DNA of 64,000 bases from Dryomyza anilis (Eukaryota; Arthropoda; Insecta; Diptera; Dryomyzidae): positions 78,843,679 through 78,907,678 of the forward strand of contig OX638134.1 of NCBI GenBank assembly GCA_951804985.1, in the 5' to 3' direction. This document shows, piece by piece, positions 10,910 through 23,381 of this stretch. The notes beneath the pieces were generated by a model. The model did no database searches and had not been told where the DNA came from. It worked only from the letters and a program-made list of their open reading frames with translations. A program made the translations under genes and the position numbers. Numbering within the stretch: the first letter of the stretch is position 1; every line of letters begins with the position of its first letter.

Positions 10910-11990
10910 CGGGTATTTAAATTGGCAGATTGGTTATGCTAGATAAATTGTGGTATATCTCAGTTTTAATACGAAATATCGAAAAACAAATAACAGAATT
11001 AGAAGGATAGTTGAAATTTCTAACTCCATTCACCTAAAAAGGGCGTTTGTATCAAACTAAGTTTCCTATTTGGAAATGTTAAACTTCAAACACCAGTTTC
11101 TGATATGCTTATGCTTGTACTATAATTGGCATTTGCTGGATGGAGACTAGAGTTTTTTTTATGCCAAATCTAGACGAATATAAATGGCTTGTTCGTTTAC
11201 TCGGAGGTTTGCGGAGATTGTTTGCATATCGAGAAGAATAATTATGAGCCTTTCGGCTTTCATCTCAAATCTTCCTTTTCTATTCTTAATTTTAAAACTG
11301 TAAAATTGTCTTTTGAGAATTTAAAAATAATCTTCAAATGATTTTGAGTAATACCACCGATAGATTTTATAATTACTTAAACTCTAGAGCGATAATCTAA
11401 TACTTTTTCTTTACAATAGTTGGATGTGTGTAGTAGCTTGCTTTACGATATTTTATTGTTTAAATTTATAAAATAAAAATATGAATTTTATATTATCAAA
11501 TCGTAATATTCTCCCTTTACCACTAATTGAATTTGCTTTATGAAATTAAAACTAATTTTAATTTTTTCATATACTAAAATCGTGCTCTCTCCGAAAAGTA
11601 ACCCTTAAAATAACCGGCTACTGTATTTTTTTACTACCTGCCTGTAACGTTCTCTTTGATTTTGTGCCTTTCTCTGCATTAAAAGCACCACCATGCGCAT
11701 ACACAACACCACCTTTTATCTACACTGCTGGTTTTATACCCCAGAAAGGGTGCCTGACGCGCCGTATACTCCAGCCATTTTCAAACATCTGCTTTATGGT
11801 TGTTGGTATATTTTATGGATTCTCTGAATTGTGGTAGCTTCTTTGCTGCTGCTTTTACTACCTACATCTAGCATATTTTTCCGGGTACCTCTAGTCAAAA
11901 AAAAGTACCTACTCCACTTGACAACGCTTCCGCTCTGCTCTCTCTCGTGTGCTGCGCAGATTTTAGTTGGTTTTTGCTTCCTTCGTTCTG
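10910..11990. other. Intergenic upstream region of the CIZ1-like gene
   Basis: No coding exon is recognised. From about 11690 the base composition becomes less AT-rich and pyrimidine-rich, as expected of a promoter-proximal region. A frame is open from 11831 through the leader, but its translation is low-complexity Leu/Ser/Val with no family resemblance. Confidence 0.4.
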
Positions 11991-12007
11991 TGTTTTGTGC
12001 CCACAGT

Positions 12008-12266
12008 TCAGTTGCTCTCGTCTCGTCTTGTCATTCAGTCAGTCAGTTGGTTGTTGTGCAGTCGCCCGCTCGCTCATTCGGGAGTTTTTTCATTTTGTCT
12101 GCTGCTGTGGCTATATCTCTCTTCTTGTTATACATACCGCATAGCAAAAAGCAGTCTGCGAAAAATTATTTTCCACTAAAAGTTGGTTGTGCTCTGTTCG
12201 GTGCAATTTATTTTGTTAAATATTTGCAAAAAATCACTGTGTGCCGTCGAAATAACGTTGTTTAAT
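12008..12266 (+). other. Probable 5' UTR exon 1 of the CIZ1-like gene
   Basis: The stretch is CT/GT-rich with initiator-like TCAGTT at 12008-12013 and TCAGTCAGTCAGTTGG at 12035-12050. These are typical of fly transcription start regions. It ends at a consensus donor GTAAGT at 12267. The next acceptor on this strand, TATTTCAG, is 191 bases downstream. The exact start site is uncertain. Confidence 0.5.
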
Positions 12267-12589
12267 GTAAGTTTTATTTGTTTTTTCTACTATTAACTAC
12301 ATATTGTATAAACTCTATATGAAATATGGTTTTTATTATTGATTTTTTAGCACTAGCTTCAAGTTACTTTTTCATTTCCATTTTTTCTTATTTTAATTTA
12401 ATAATTTTTTGTCGCCCTCAATTTTCCACTTTATTTATTTGCTGTTGTATTATTTCAGATTGCGCTTAAACAAAGTTTGTTCTTAAATAAATCATAATTT
12501 GTTAATTTAAATTTTTGAACCAAACCCCATCCATTCATCCATCCATCACTCATTCGGCTTAGTTTTCATAAAACAAATACACAAAAAAC

Positions 12590-12600
12590 ATGTCGCCCAG
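12590..12600 (+). CDS. CIZ1-like protein, short first coding exon (upstream ATG)
   Basis: An exon spanning 12459-12600 is bounded by acceptor TATTTCAG and donor GTACGC. It contains a single late ATG in good context (AAAAAACATG) reading ATG TCG CCC AG, phase 2. Joined to the acceptor at 15387 it gives Ser and stays open for 25 codons (VKQHPNNNKNNNNNNKKLPI then KSTTK) into the Met at 15464. Frame agreement across the junction and the absence of stops support this as the true N terminus. Transcripts that skip this exon could start at 15464. Confidence 0.6.
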
Positions 12601-15387
12601 GTACGCTTGCTGCATTGAACAAAAATAAAATAAGAAAAACTTTTCAGATTAAAAAAAAACCGCATTTTAAAGATTTCTAAAATGTACTAAATATCTTTTT
12701 AGAAATTTTATAAAATGTGATTATACAAATTAGTTAGATATTTTAATGTTTTAAGTTTTTTTTTTATTTAGTTAAATTACATATCACTTAAAAAACATTT
12801 TTTCTAATTTATGTATGTATTTTTTTTGTTAGTTTTCTATTTTTTATTTGTTCATTATGTAATACCAAGCCTTCTTGGCCAAACTGAAAGTACATATTAA
12901 GAGAATTTCTATTTTTGCTATAATATGTATACATTTTTTTATATTTTTGTGTCTAATTTTGTTGTTTTTTTTTTATATTTATTTAGTTTTTTTTTATATT
13001 TATTTAGTTTTTTTTTTATATTTATTTAGTTTTTTTTATATTTATTTTGTTTTTTTTATATTTTTATAAAAAGAAAATATTGTTAAAAGAAAATTAAATA
13101 AAAAAATATATAAAAAATAAAATGAAAAATAAGAAAGTAAAGTAAAAAAAAATAACAAAAGAAGGGGAAAATAAATAAAGTAAAAAGAAAATAAATAAAG
13201 TGAAAAGAGAAAATATAAAATTAAAAGAAAATAAATAAATTTAAAAGAAAATAAATAAAATAAAAAGAATAAAAAAATAAAGTAAAAAAATAAAGTAGAA
13301 AAAAAATAAAGTAAAATGAAAATACAAATTTCAGTAAAAAGAAAATAAAATAAATAGGAAATACAAATATAAAAAGAAAAAAAATTAAAAAATAAACAAA
13401 GACATAATAAAAAAATAAACAAATTAATAAAAAATATATAAATAAAATAAAAAAGAGAAAATTAATATAAAGAAAATTAATAAAAAGACAATAACTAAAA
13501 ATAAAGAAAGAAAATAAATAAATAAAATTAAAATAAATAAAAATAAATAAATAAAAATAAAATGAATAAATAGAACATAAACAAAAAGAAGATAAAGTTA
13601 AAAGAATAAAAAAATAATAATAAAAGAATATAAAAAGAAGAAAAAATAATAAAAACAAAAAAAAAGAAGAAAAAAATAATCAAAACAAAAAAAAAGAAGA
13701 AAAAAATAATCAAAACAAAAAAAAGAAGAAAATATAATCAAAAGAAAAAATAATGAAAAGAAAAAACTAATAAAAAGAAAAAACTAATAAAAATAATAAA
13801 AAGTATTAAAAAGATAAAAATAATAAAAAGAAAAAAATAATAAATAGAAAAAAATAATAAAAAGAAAAATAATAAAAAGAAAAAAATAATAAAAAGAAAA
13901 AATAATAAAAAGAAAAAAATAATAAAAAGAAAAAAATAATAAAAAGAACAAAAATAATAAAAAGAACAAAAATAATAAAAAGAACAAAAATAATAAAAAG
14001 AACAAAAATAATAAAAAGAACAAAAATAATAAAAAGAAAAAAATTATAAAAAGAAAAAAAATTATAAAAAGAAAAAATAATGAAAAGAAACAAATAATAA
14101 AAAGAAAAAAAATAATAAAAAGAAAAAAATAATAAAAAGAAAAAAATAATAAACAGAAAAAAATAATAAAAAGAAAAAATAATAAACAGAAAAAAATAAT
14201 AAAAAGAAAAAAATAATAGAAAGAAAAAAAATAATAAAAAGAAAAAAAATAATAAAAAGAAAAAAATAATAAAAAGAAAAAAATAATAAAAAGAAAAAAA
14301 TAATAAAAAAAAATAATAAAAAGAAAAAAATAATAAAAAGAAAAAATAATAAAAAGAAAAAAATAATAAAAAGAAAAAAAATAATAAAAAGAAACAAATA
14401 ATAGAAAGAAAAAAAATAATAAAAAGAAAAAAATAATAAAAAGAAAAAAATAATAAAAAGAAAAAATAATAAAAAGAAAAAAATAATAAAAAGAAAAAAA
14501 ATAATAAAAAACAAATAATAGAAAGAAAAAAAATAATAAAAAGAAAAAAATAATAAAAAGAAAAAAAGTAATAAAAAGAGAAAAAATAATAAAAAGAAAA
14601 AAAGTAATAAAAAGAGAAAAAATAATAAAAAGAGAAAAAAATAATAAAAAGAGAAAAAAATAATAAAAATAGAAAAAAATAATAAAAAGAAAAAAATAAT
14701 GAAAAGAAAAAAATAATGAAAAGAAAGAAATAATAGAAAGAAAAAAATAATAAAAAGAAAAAAATAATAAAAAGAAAAAAATAATAAAAAGAAAAAAAAA
14801 TAATAAAAAGAAAAAAATAATAAAAAGAAAAAAATAATAAAAAGAAAAAAAGTAATAAAAATAGAAAAAAAGTAATAAAAATAGAAAAAAAATAATAAGA
14901 AAAAAAAATAATAAGAAAAAAAAATAATAAGAAAAAAAAATAATAAGAAAAAAATAATAAAAAGAAAAAAAAATAATAAAAAGAAAAAAATAATAAAAAG
15001 AAAAAAAAAATAATAAAAAGAAAAAAATAATACAGAAAAAAAAAAAATCAAAATAAAAAAAAATAATTAAAAGAAAAAAAAATAATTAAAAGAAAAAAAA
15101 TTATTAAAAGTAAAAAAAAAATAATTAAAAGAAAAAAAAATAATTAAAAGAAAAAAAAATAATTAAAAGAAAAAAAAAAATTAAAAGAAAAAAAATAATT
15201 AAAAGAAAAAAAATAGAAAAAAATAATAAAAAGAAAAATAAAAAGAAACTTACCAGATTAAATCAAAATAAATTAAATAAAAATAAAATAAACCTTTATA
15301 TTCAGAAAATAAAATTAAACTAAAATGCAATAAAAATCCAAAAAGAATTCATCATATACTAATATTTTGATCTCTTCATCTTTGCAG
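12601..15387 (+). other. Intron of the CIZ1-like gene, dominated by A-rich array
   Basis: It contains a (TTTTTTATATTTATTTAG)n stretch at 12965-13060 and then the A-rich minisatellite listed separately. Leucine/phenylalanine-rich frames on the opposite strand are artefacts of this repeat. Confidence 0.75.
13065..15245 (+). repeat. 2.2-kb A-rich minisatellite, unit about AATAATAAAAAGAAAA
   Basis: The + strand is almost pure A with regularly spaced TAATA and AG. From 13740 it becomes a regular tandem array of 16-18-base units, (AAAAATAATAAAAAGAAA)n. C is almost absent. Sub-variants form local blocks: AAAGAACAAAAATAAT at 13940-14030, AAAAAGTAATAAAAAGAG at 14565-14640 and AATAATTAAAAGAAAA at 15060-15210. 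This indicates repeated local duplication. It sits entirely in an intron transcribed in the A-rich sense. Confidence 0.9.
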
Positions 15388-15796
15388 CGTTAAGCAACAT
15401 CCCAACAATAACAAAAACAACAACAACAACAATAAAAAACTCCCCATCAAAAGCACTACAAAAATGGCATTCCGCGGCGGTAACAACAACAATCACAACC
15501 GCAATCGCAACTTTGGTGGCAACAACTATGGCGGTCCCATGGGAGGCGCACAACGCATGGGCGGCAACATGAACATGTCACCCTGGGACAATCAAAACGT
15601 TGGCGGTGGCAACTTTGGTGGCGGCAACATGCGCCAGGGTGGCGTTGGCGGCGGTCAAGGCATGAACGCACAGGCCATCAGTTTGGCCAACAATTTATTG
15701 AATAATTTGTTCCGCAACCAGAATCCGCCATCTTTGTTGGATTTGCCACGCGGTGGCGGCGGCGGCATGGGAAATCGCAATCAACGCGGAGGACCG
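15388..15796 (+). CDS. CIZ1-like protein, Gly/Asn-rich exon
   Basis: The acceptor is TTTGCAG at 15381-15387 and the donor is GTATGT at 15797 (phase 0). The exon encodes MAFRGGNNNNHNRNRNFGGN from 15464, continuing as Gly/Asn/Met-rich low complexity with RGG motifs. It then has an amphipathic segment, AISLANNLLNNLFRNQNPPS, and LLDLPRGGGGGMGNRNQRGG. This is an intrinsically disordered, RNA-binding type N terminus. It precedes the zinc-finger exon of a nuclear-matrix type protein (Drosophila CG8108/vertebrate CIZ1-like by my recognition, not verified). If translation starts at 12590, the first 76 bases are also coding. Confidence 0.8.
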
Positions 15797-16859
15797 GTAT
15801 GTATATGCTTTAGACGCATATTTTAATTTTTCAAAATTTTATAAACTATTCTCTTTTTAATGAATTAAATATTATTATTATTATAGTTAGTTTTTTAATT
15901 TTATTGTATATAAATTGTAGGATTTTTAAACATTTTAGTTTTCTTTTTTTAGTTAATTTATAAGATTTTTTTTTTTAATATTTTTTGTTTTTAAATATAA
16001 CTGTTTTTTAAGATAAATTCTTTTTCAAGATTTATTTCTGTTTTTTTTATTTTTTTAGTTTATTTTTATTTTCTTTTTAGTTTATTGTTCTGTTTTATAT
16101 TTTTATTGTTTTTTTATTGAATTCTTAAGGGAAATATTCTTAAAACAAAGGTAGAGGAAATTTTCACTGTATGCATGTTAAGTTAATTAATGTATTAGGT
16201 TAGCGCAAATTGTTTCAGCAACATGTTTTGACTGACTGCCACATGTACTGGATGAGTGTCAATGAAGCTCGTGTTTTGCTCAATTCAATTGAAGCAAACA
16301 AATTGAAAAATACAAAATTGTATACAAAATACTTATAGAAATTATATTAATAAAATGACAACAATGATTTTTGTGTTGAATGCAAATGAAAGTTGCGCCC
16401 GCGCCGTTGTTTTAGAATATTTATTCTTATAGACATGTTTCATTTGTGTTGAAAATGAAGTATTTCAAAATATAAATATATAAAAAATATAAAATTGTTT
16501 ATAAGAAAATAATTATTGAAAAATATATAAAAAAAAATAATAATAATTTTTGAAAAATATATATATATAAAAATAAATTAAATACATTTATAATATTTTA
16601 AAAGATGTTAAAAATTTTTACAATATTTTAAAAGTATTTAATTGAATTCGAAATAATTTAAGGATTCAAAAACTCAATTTCTAAGAATTTTATCAAATTT
16701 TTAAGAATTGGAAATACAAAAAGATTTACATTAAAAGTTGTAGAAACTAACAACAAATTAAATAAAATAAAAAATAAGTAAATTAAAATATGTAAAATAA
16801 ATTTAAATGAAACAAATTAAAATAAATAACGATAAACAAATATAATAAAATTAAGAAAT

Positions 16860-17215
16860 AAATAAAAAATTTGAATAAAAAAAAAATAAAAAAATAAATA
16901 AAAATAAAAAAAAATAATAAAAAATAATAAAAAAATACAAAATAAATAAAAAAAAAAAAATAAAAAAAAAAAAAATAAAAAATAAATAAAAAAAAAATTA
17001 AAAAAAAATTAAAAAAGAAATAAAAAAATTAAATACATAAAAAAATTAAATACATAAAAAAATTAAATATATAAAAAAAATAAATATATAAAAAAAAAAA
17101 TTAAAAGTAAAATAAAAAAAAAAATTGAAAATAAAAAAAAACATTAAATAAATACAAATGAATAAAAAAAAATAAAATAAAAAAAAAAATTAAAAAAAAA
17201 AACAGAATTAACAAA
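16860..17215 (+). repeat. A-rich low-complexity tract (AAATAAATAAAAAA)
   Basis: Nearly uninterrupted A with T every 3 to 8 bases, including ATTAAATACATAAAAAA units at 17028-17075. It resembles the array at 13.1-15.2 kb in composition but lacks its AG-spaced unit. Confidence 0.8.
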
Positions 17216-17924
17216 ATAGAACAAATCATCACAATTAAAAAACTTCGCTGCCGCACTAATAAAACATGTTTCGCGTCGTATATAATTTACAAAAAAAATA
17301 TATATAATTTTTCTGTATATCCACCACGCTTTTCCCCCCTAAACGACAATCCCCATTTATTTTATACTTTTTTTTTTTTGCTTAATGCATCTTTATTGTT
17401 TGCAGATTTTTCAGTTTTTGATTTCTTATATTTTTTTATTGCTTTAATAAAACTTGAGTTTTTCAAAATTTCTTTACTCTCATCAATTAGTTTTCATGTT
17501 ATTTATTTTTTTATTTTTTGTTTAATCAAAAATAAATAAAAAAAAATTCATAACACTTTGTCGTACATACTGCAGTATTTCGTTGTTATTTTTCTACTTT
17601 TAGCCATTTGCAAAGAAAAATAAATGGAAAAATAATAATTTCGTTTCGTAAGTAAACAACATTTAATTTTCAAAACAAAAACCAAATCTTTTCTTCTTCT
17701 ATACTACTCTACTTGTGTCCAAGCAAATCAACCAATCCAAAAAATCTCCAATAAAAAAAATCAACTCCTCCTTCACACCTACAACGAACTACATGAGCTA
17801 AAAAAGGCAAATGCATTTAATTTAAATTTGTTGGTTTTTATTTCATTTTTTTTTAAAAACATTGTTGTAAATACTGCGTATAGTTTTGAAAATATTTCAA
17901 ATATACCAAATTACGAACGAAAGA

Positions 17925-18045
17925 AGCGCAAACAAATATAGAAATGCGCCAAATATTTAAAATGCGTCCAATATTAAAAAGCGCAAACAATATTGAAATG
18001 CGCAAAATATATAAAATGCGTCAAATATTAAAATGCGCTAAACTT
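17925..18045 (+). repeat. Short minisatellite, unit about AAATGCGCCAAATATTTA
   Basis: Five to six degenerate units of about 20 bases. Each has GCGC or GCGT followed by (A/C)AAATAT. Regular GCGC spacing stands out in otherwise AT-only DNA. Confidence 0.65.
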
Positions 18046-18824
18046 TAAATATTCGACTAATATAAGGCATGCATACAGTGAATTGCACTCTACAATAAGT
18101 ATATTTATATTTTTTAATTCACTTATATTTATTTAATAACTACATATTTATATTATTACTTATATTATATTTAGTATTTTATTGCTTACTTATAAGAGAT
18201 ATATTTAATTAAAATTAAGCTCAATAGTTTAACAGGTTTCACATTGCAGATAATATTAAATTAAGAAAATTAGGATTTTGCGAGTTTTTTTTGTTTTGAG
18301 TTTAAAATCAATTGTTGTATGTTATCATTAAAGCTATTTCTAAAACAGTGGCGTGTTTAAGAAATGTGAATAATTTACATATTTCGAAGTTATCAATCAG
18401 TTTTTAATTTTAATAAAATTATTATCCATCTAGGTTGACAAATGGGAATATTTTTGAAATGATTCGAAAATTCAACCTATTTCCATTACCTTTATTTTAA
18501 AATACAAACACTTTAAATCAGCAAATATTTCAAGTTTAGCTGGTAAATTCTTCTATTTTAATTGAACATTTCTTTTCTACACAGTCGTCAATACCTCTTA
18601 AAAAAGAAGTAGAATTCATTTTAATATGGTAGATAATTATTAAAATGGTGTAGAAAATGCTACTACCGAAGTAGAGGAGTATTATGTTGAAAAGCAAATG
18701 AAATAGAGTAGATCTCCGATGGGAGTAGAACATGAATCGCCTTTCGAACATATGCTATGCAACTGCCAGGCCTTCTGCGCCGACAGTTTCAACATATTTT
18801 TCAATCGATTTGAAAATAAACGAT

Positions 18825-19060
18825 CATGTTCCGGCTTTCGATTGAATTTCATATACATTTTGTAAACAAACTGTTTTGAATTCGATGACATAATACAAAA
18901 AATGTTGTTTCAAACGAATTCAAATCGTTGAAATCAAAGCAAATGGATTGAATTCATTGAAAAAACAAATTTTTGTTCTGAGACATCGAATTCAAAACCA
19001 TTTGTTTACATATTTTATATGAAATTCGATTGGAATTCGATCGAAAGTCGGTGGTACATG
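18825..19060. repeat. Foldback/MITE-like element
   Basis: The left arm at 18825-18888 (CATGTTCCGGCTTTCGATTG through TTTTGAATTCGATG) is an imperfect reverse complement of 18984-19060 (CATCGAATTCAAAACC through GGTGGTACATG). The right arm carries an extra duplicated GAATTCGAT. There is no coding capacity. Confidence 0.6.
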
Positions 19061-20104
19061 GCTGATTATTTTATATTACGAAGTCATGATCGTTTTAAAA
19101 TTTTGATATCATTGGGACAATGTAAAATTGTCACAGTTATCCACCGCTTCATACATATTCCCATCACTCTGTGTTGTTAAGTTCAAACACTGTAAATCAC
19201 CGAATTTGTGGCATTTCGTTTGAATAATTCTCTGATTTTAAAACAAAATTTAATTTTTGTCACAGTTGATGATTCAAAAAAAAAAGAATGATGTAAAATT
19301 CACTTTAAATGAGATAATTGTTAAAAAAAAGTCAAAAAAATAATATTCTTATCAGAGGAAATCCATCACAACTATTTGGCATTCTGCGAAAATAAACTAG
19401 TAAAATTAGTATACTTTTTTAACGAGTCCACATAGCAAGTAGAAAATGTTAAATACAGAGCTATTGTATGCTAACTGCACTGATTAAATGATGCACAATA
19501 AGCAATTAACAGAAATGTGCTAAAAAGTCTTTATTCAACTTTCTGATTCACGTATCATATCGTGTGGAAGGGCCTATTAGCACCGTTTATATGTTACGAT
19601 TTGTCGTGTGGTATGTTGGACTGTCCAAATCATATCGTGTAGACGCTACGAACGATAGATTGAACGACAAATTGAATAAAAGTAAAAAAAAATTGGTCAA
19701 ACGGTTTAGCACCTTATAACCTGGTAAAAAACATATGAAATGCAGGTTTTTGTCGATATATTTTTTTAATAATACAGCAAAGACTTGAAAAATAAAAAAG
19801 TAAAGTTTATAAACATTTAAAAAACCAAGCATACATTTTCCTTTTATAAAAATTAAAAGAAATTTAACCCAATGCAACGTTGAATATTCTTAAAAGAAAA
19901 ATAAATAATAAAATAAATACTAGCTAGCAGAGAGAGTTAAAAATAATCTTCATAGAGTGAAAAATCTGAAGCAGATTCCGGATATATGACGCTTTTCCAA
20001 TATCAATTTTCTTTAACATTATTTTTCTCGTCTTCAAAAATTGCTTCCAATGCCTGAAGCATTCCGTTCTATCTGCACTGCTTGAATTCTGCAAAATAAT
20101 AAAG

Positions 20105-21090
20105 TCTATCCAACGAATCGTACCGTGTAAACGCAAAGAACAAAAGAAAAATCCATTCAGTTGCACATACAATCCAGTCGCGGTGGCCTATTTACTGAGA
20201 TATTCAATTTTTCCTTTTTAAGAATGATTCTAAATTGTCGATCGCACTTAAAATGTTAGATTTACAATTATTAGATTTATAATCGAATCGAGTTTGTATC
20301 AAATGCTGCATATTTTCTGTTCGTACCCAAAATATGGCAGAAATTTGTCTTTAAAATGCCATTCCATTCGATCAAATGTTTTTATACGCTTCCCACAAAG
20401 TTTCATTTAACTATATAATTATTCCTCGTTATAATTATTCCTCGTATCTTGAAATTATTAAATTCTAGTGAAGTGCGTTTATTTTGTATGCAAAAACCGA
20501 TCGATATACTGAACAGAAAAGACCAAAAAGTATTTTTTACTATTCATTTGTGAATTGTAATTTAGTATGAACCACGATCTATTGTCTGGAACAATCTATC
20601 CAACGAATCGTACCGTGTAAACGCAAAGAATAAAAAAAATCCATTCAGTTTCAAAACCAATCCCGCCGCGAGGGCCTATTTACTGTGATATTCAATTTTT
20701 CCCTTTAAAGGTGATTCTAAATTATCGATCGCACCTAAAATGTTAGATTTTCAGTTATTGGCAGGCTTAAGGCATGCGGACTTTGTATCATATGCTGCAT
20801 ATTTTCTGTTTGTACTCAAAATATGTCGGAAATCTGTCTTTAAAAATCCATTCCTTTCGATCAAATGTTATACGCTTCCCACAAAGTTTCATTTAACTGT
20901 GTGTTTGCTATAATTATTCCTTGAACCTTGAAATTATTTAATTCGAGTCGATTAAAATCGATCGATATCCTGAACATAAAAAACCAACTCGATGGAAATA
21001 CAATTTCTTGCATTCTTTTGGTAAAAGTATTTTTTACTATTCATTTGTGAATTGTAATTTAGTATGAACAGTGATCTATTGTCTGGAATA
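20105..21090 (+). repeat. Two-copy direct tandem duplication, period about 490 bp
   Basis: TCTATCCAACGAATCGTACC at 20105 recurs at 20595. Each copy continues through CAAATGCTGCATATTTTCTG-type sequence, CGCTTCCCACAAAGTTTCAT and a final CTATTGTCTGGAA. The copies have diverged by substitutions and small indels, so the duplication is not recent. Confidence 0.8.
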
Positions 21091-22874
21091 ATTTTACTTT
21101 GAAAACCTGATTGATGATAACCACACAAAAAGAGTATACAATACTAGATGCCGTTTTCGGAAATAGCACCGTTGATAAACTACAGCAAATATGTAAAAAG
21201 AATTTGTAACTAAATAGTCTTAAGTTTTAGTTTTAGAGCATAGCTTAAACTATATGTTTTTTGACTTTTTATTAGACTCTTTTTTATATACTTTTTTGAA
21301 TAGTCTTTTTTATTTATAGTTTTTTTTTTTATATAATTTGTTATACTTTAATTTCTTTTTTAAAATTTATTATAAAGAAAATTGTGCACAATTTTTAGTT
21401 TAACTTTTCCGAACAAAGCATTTGTCCATTTTAAATGCTGTTACTACTATTTTAATTTACTACTACTACTAATAATACAAAAAAGCACACAATAATTTGC
21501 ACAATTTTTGAACATAGTTTTTTTTTCGTTATATTTTTTTATATACACTTTACCTTTAAATATTATACTATAAATATTTTTATATTTAAAATACAACGTG
21601 TTCAAGCAATACACATTGTTTGTATATTGCTTACTTTTAAGTACTTAATTACTTGACTCTTACAAAAATACTTGAACAGCCATAATTTATATCATAAAAA
21701 AAAAAACATTTAAAAAAATACAAAAACAAATCAAATTTTCTGGTTTTATACCAAATTTCTAATTAGCAAATATTTTTATTCTCTCTTCTCCATTTTATAT
21801 ATGTAAACATTTTACAAATACTACTCGAAACGAATCGAATCGAATGTGCTTGCCTTGATTGATTGGTTGATCGATTTCTACAACTTGTGCGCGACATTTC
21901 TGATTACGTTTGCCTTCAATGTTTGTTGTTCTGTGTGTTTTTCGATTTACAAATGCAATGCAATTGTGTTGCTCATGTTAATGTTGCTGCTGCTACTACT
22001 GTTGATGTTGCTGTCGTTGTGGTGACTGACTGTTGTCGCTTGGTTTTTGCTGCAATATGCAACAAACACAAACAACACACACACGATGCGATACAACACC
22101 AAAAACTAAAATCATTGCGCACATTTTTCTTTTTTTGTTTGTTGTTTGTAAACGAAATCACCAAACACAAATGCAACGTATATCGCAAACAACAAATGGG
22201 CCTGACTCAACGCCATCTGCCATCTCGACCAACAACAACAATAACAACACCATGAACACCACCAATATTCGTACGACGACCAACCACTTGAACACGAATC
22301 ATTTCGCGCACTGTGTTGCCTTGCCTGCCTGTGGTGGTCTCTGTCGCTCTGGAACAAATGAAACAAAACGTTACAAATGATATAAACAAAAAAATGCATA
22401 AATATTTTATTTATTATGCGTGTTTTTTGTGGTCACACGCACGCACGCACGCTTTCTTCCATGTGTTCTTTCACGGTGCTGTTTTGTTCCTGCTGCCTGT
22501 ATTAAATGAAAAATCGAAAAAAAAACTACAAAAATATAAAACAAAAATGTTGCGCAACATTTTGCCGTTTGTTGCCACAACACAAACCTATTTGAAAAAT
22601 ATAAAAACTGCGCTTCACTTCTGTGTTTGCTGATTGCCTAATTCGCCCACGATTCTGACCCGTCTTATAACAAATGATAAAACAAAAAAATTGTTGCTTA
22701 ACGCGAAATGTTGACAAACAAATGCTGTTCAACATACGAAAACGAAACAAATGAAAAATGTGTTAAATTTTATTTATTTTTTATATTTAATATAAACAAA
22801 ATATGTTGCATTTTCTGACAACATTTAAAACAAACAAACAAAATAAATGAAAATGTGTTTAAAAACCAAAAATG

Positions 22875-23165
22875 ATGTACTTCAAAAATGTACTAAATTG
22901 TGTACTTGATAAAATGTACTAATTTGTGTACTTGATAAAATGTACTAATTTGTGTACCTTAAAATGTACTCAATTGTGTACTCAAAAATGTACCAAATTA
23001 TGTACTTGAAAATAATGCACTGAAAACATTATGTGTACTCAACTCGAAACAAATGTACTTAAATTGTACCGCAAAAATGTACCTTAATTGTACTAACAAA
23101 AAAATGTACTTAAATTGTACTAAAAAAAAATGCACTTAAATTGTACTAAAAAATAATATGTACTA
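22875..23165 (+). repeat. GTAC-rich tandem repeat
   Basis: About a dozen units of 22-26 bases of the type AAAATGTACTAAATTGTG, with two GTAC words per unit. It lies about 220 bases upstream of the RG/K-rich exon of the CIZ1-like gene and is transcribed in the UGUAC sense. Confidence 0.8.
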
Positions 23166-23381
23166 AATATAATATGAAATTCATGCGCCCGCACTTTCTG
23201 TGTCTACTGCTGGCCAACTTTTGATAAAACAAACAAACAAAAAATATTAATAAATAAAAAATGTGTTTATTTCAAAATGCGCTTCATCGCTACCCAACAA
23301 AAACAAAAAAAAAACAACTACAAATCAAAAAATCAACGAAACAAAACAAAAATCATTTCCTATGACATTACAAACATAAAG

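Larger units (their letters stand above)
15797..23381 (+). other. Large intron of the CIZ1-like gene
   Basis: About 7.6 kb. It contains an A-rich stretch at 16860-17215, a GCGC/AATATT minisatellite at 17925-18045, a foldback at 18825-19060, a 490-bp tandem duplication at 20105-21090 and a GTAC-rich repeat at 22875-23165. A 44-base stretch (17604-17647) has good splice sites but the wrong phase and is discussed among the rejected items. Confidence 0.7.

Noticed and set aside
11831..12265. 144-codon + strand frame overlapping the leader exon
   Set aside because: Low-complexity Leu/Ser/Val composition. It lies across the probable transcription start and ends at the leader donor. No family resemblance.
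13042..15051. Long minus-strand open frames rich in Phe/Leu/Ile, up to 329 codons
   Set aside because: They arise from the A-rich minisatellite, which has few stop codons on that strand in some frames. No protein-like composition.
17604..17647. 44-base candidate microexon (PFAKKNKWKNNNFV) with a strong pyrimidine-rich acceptor and GTAAGT donor
   Set aside because: It enters in phase 0 but leaves in phase 2, which does not fit the next exon at 23382 (phase 0). A further frame-restoring exon was not found. It remains possible as an alternative terminal exon.
22033..22380. Asn/Thr-rich frame (ISTNNNNNNTMNTTNIRTTT)
   Set aside because: No splice sites of the right phase and no similarity. CAA/AAC repeats in fly introns often give such frames.
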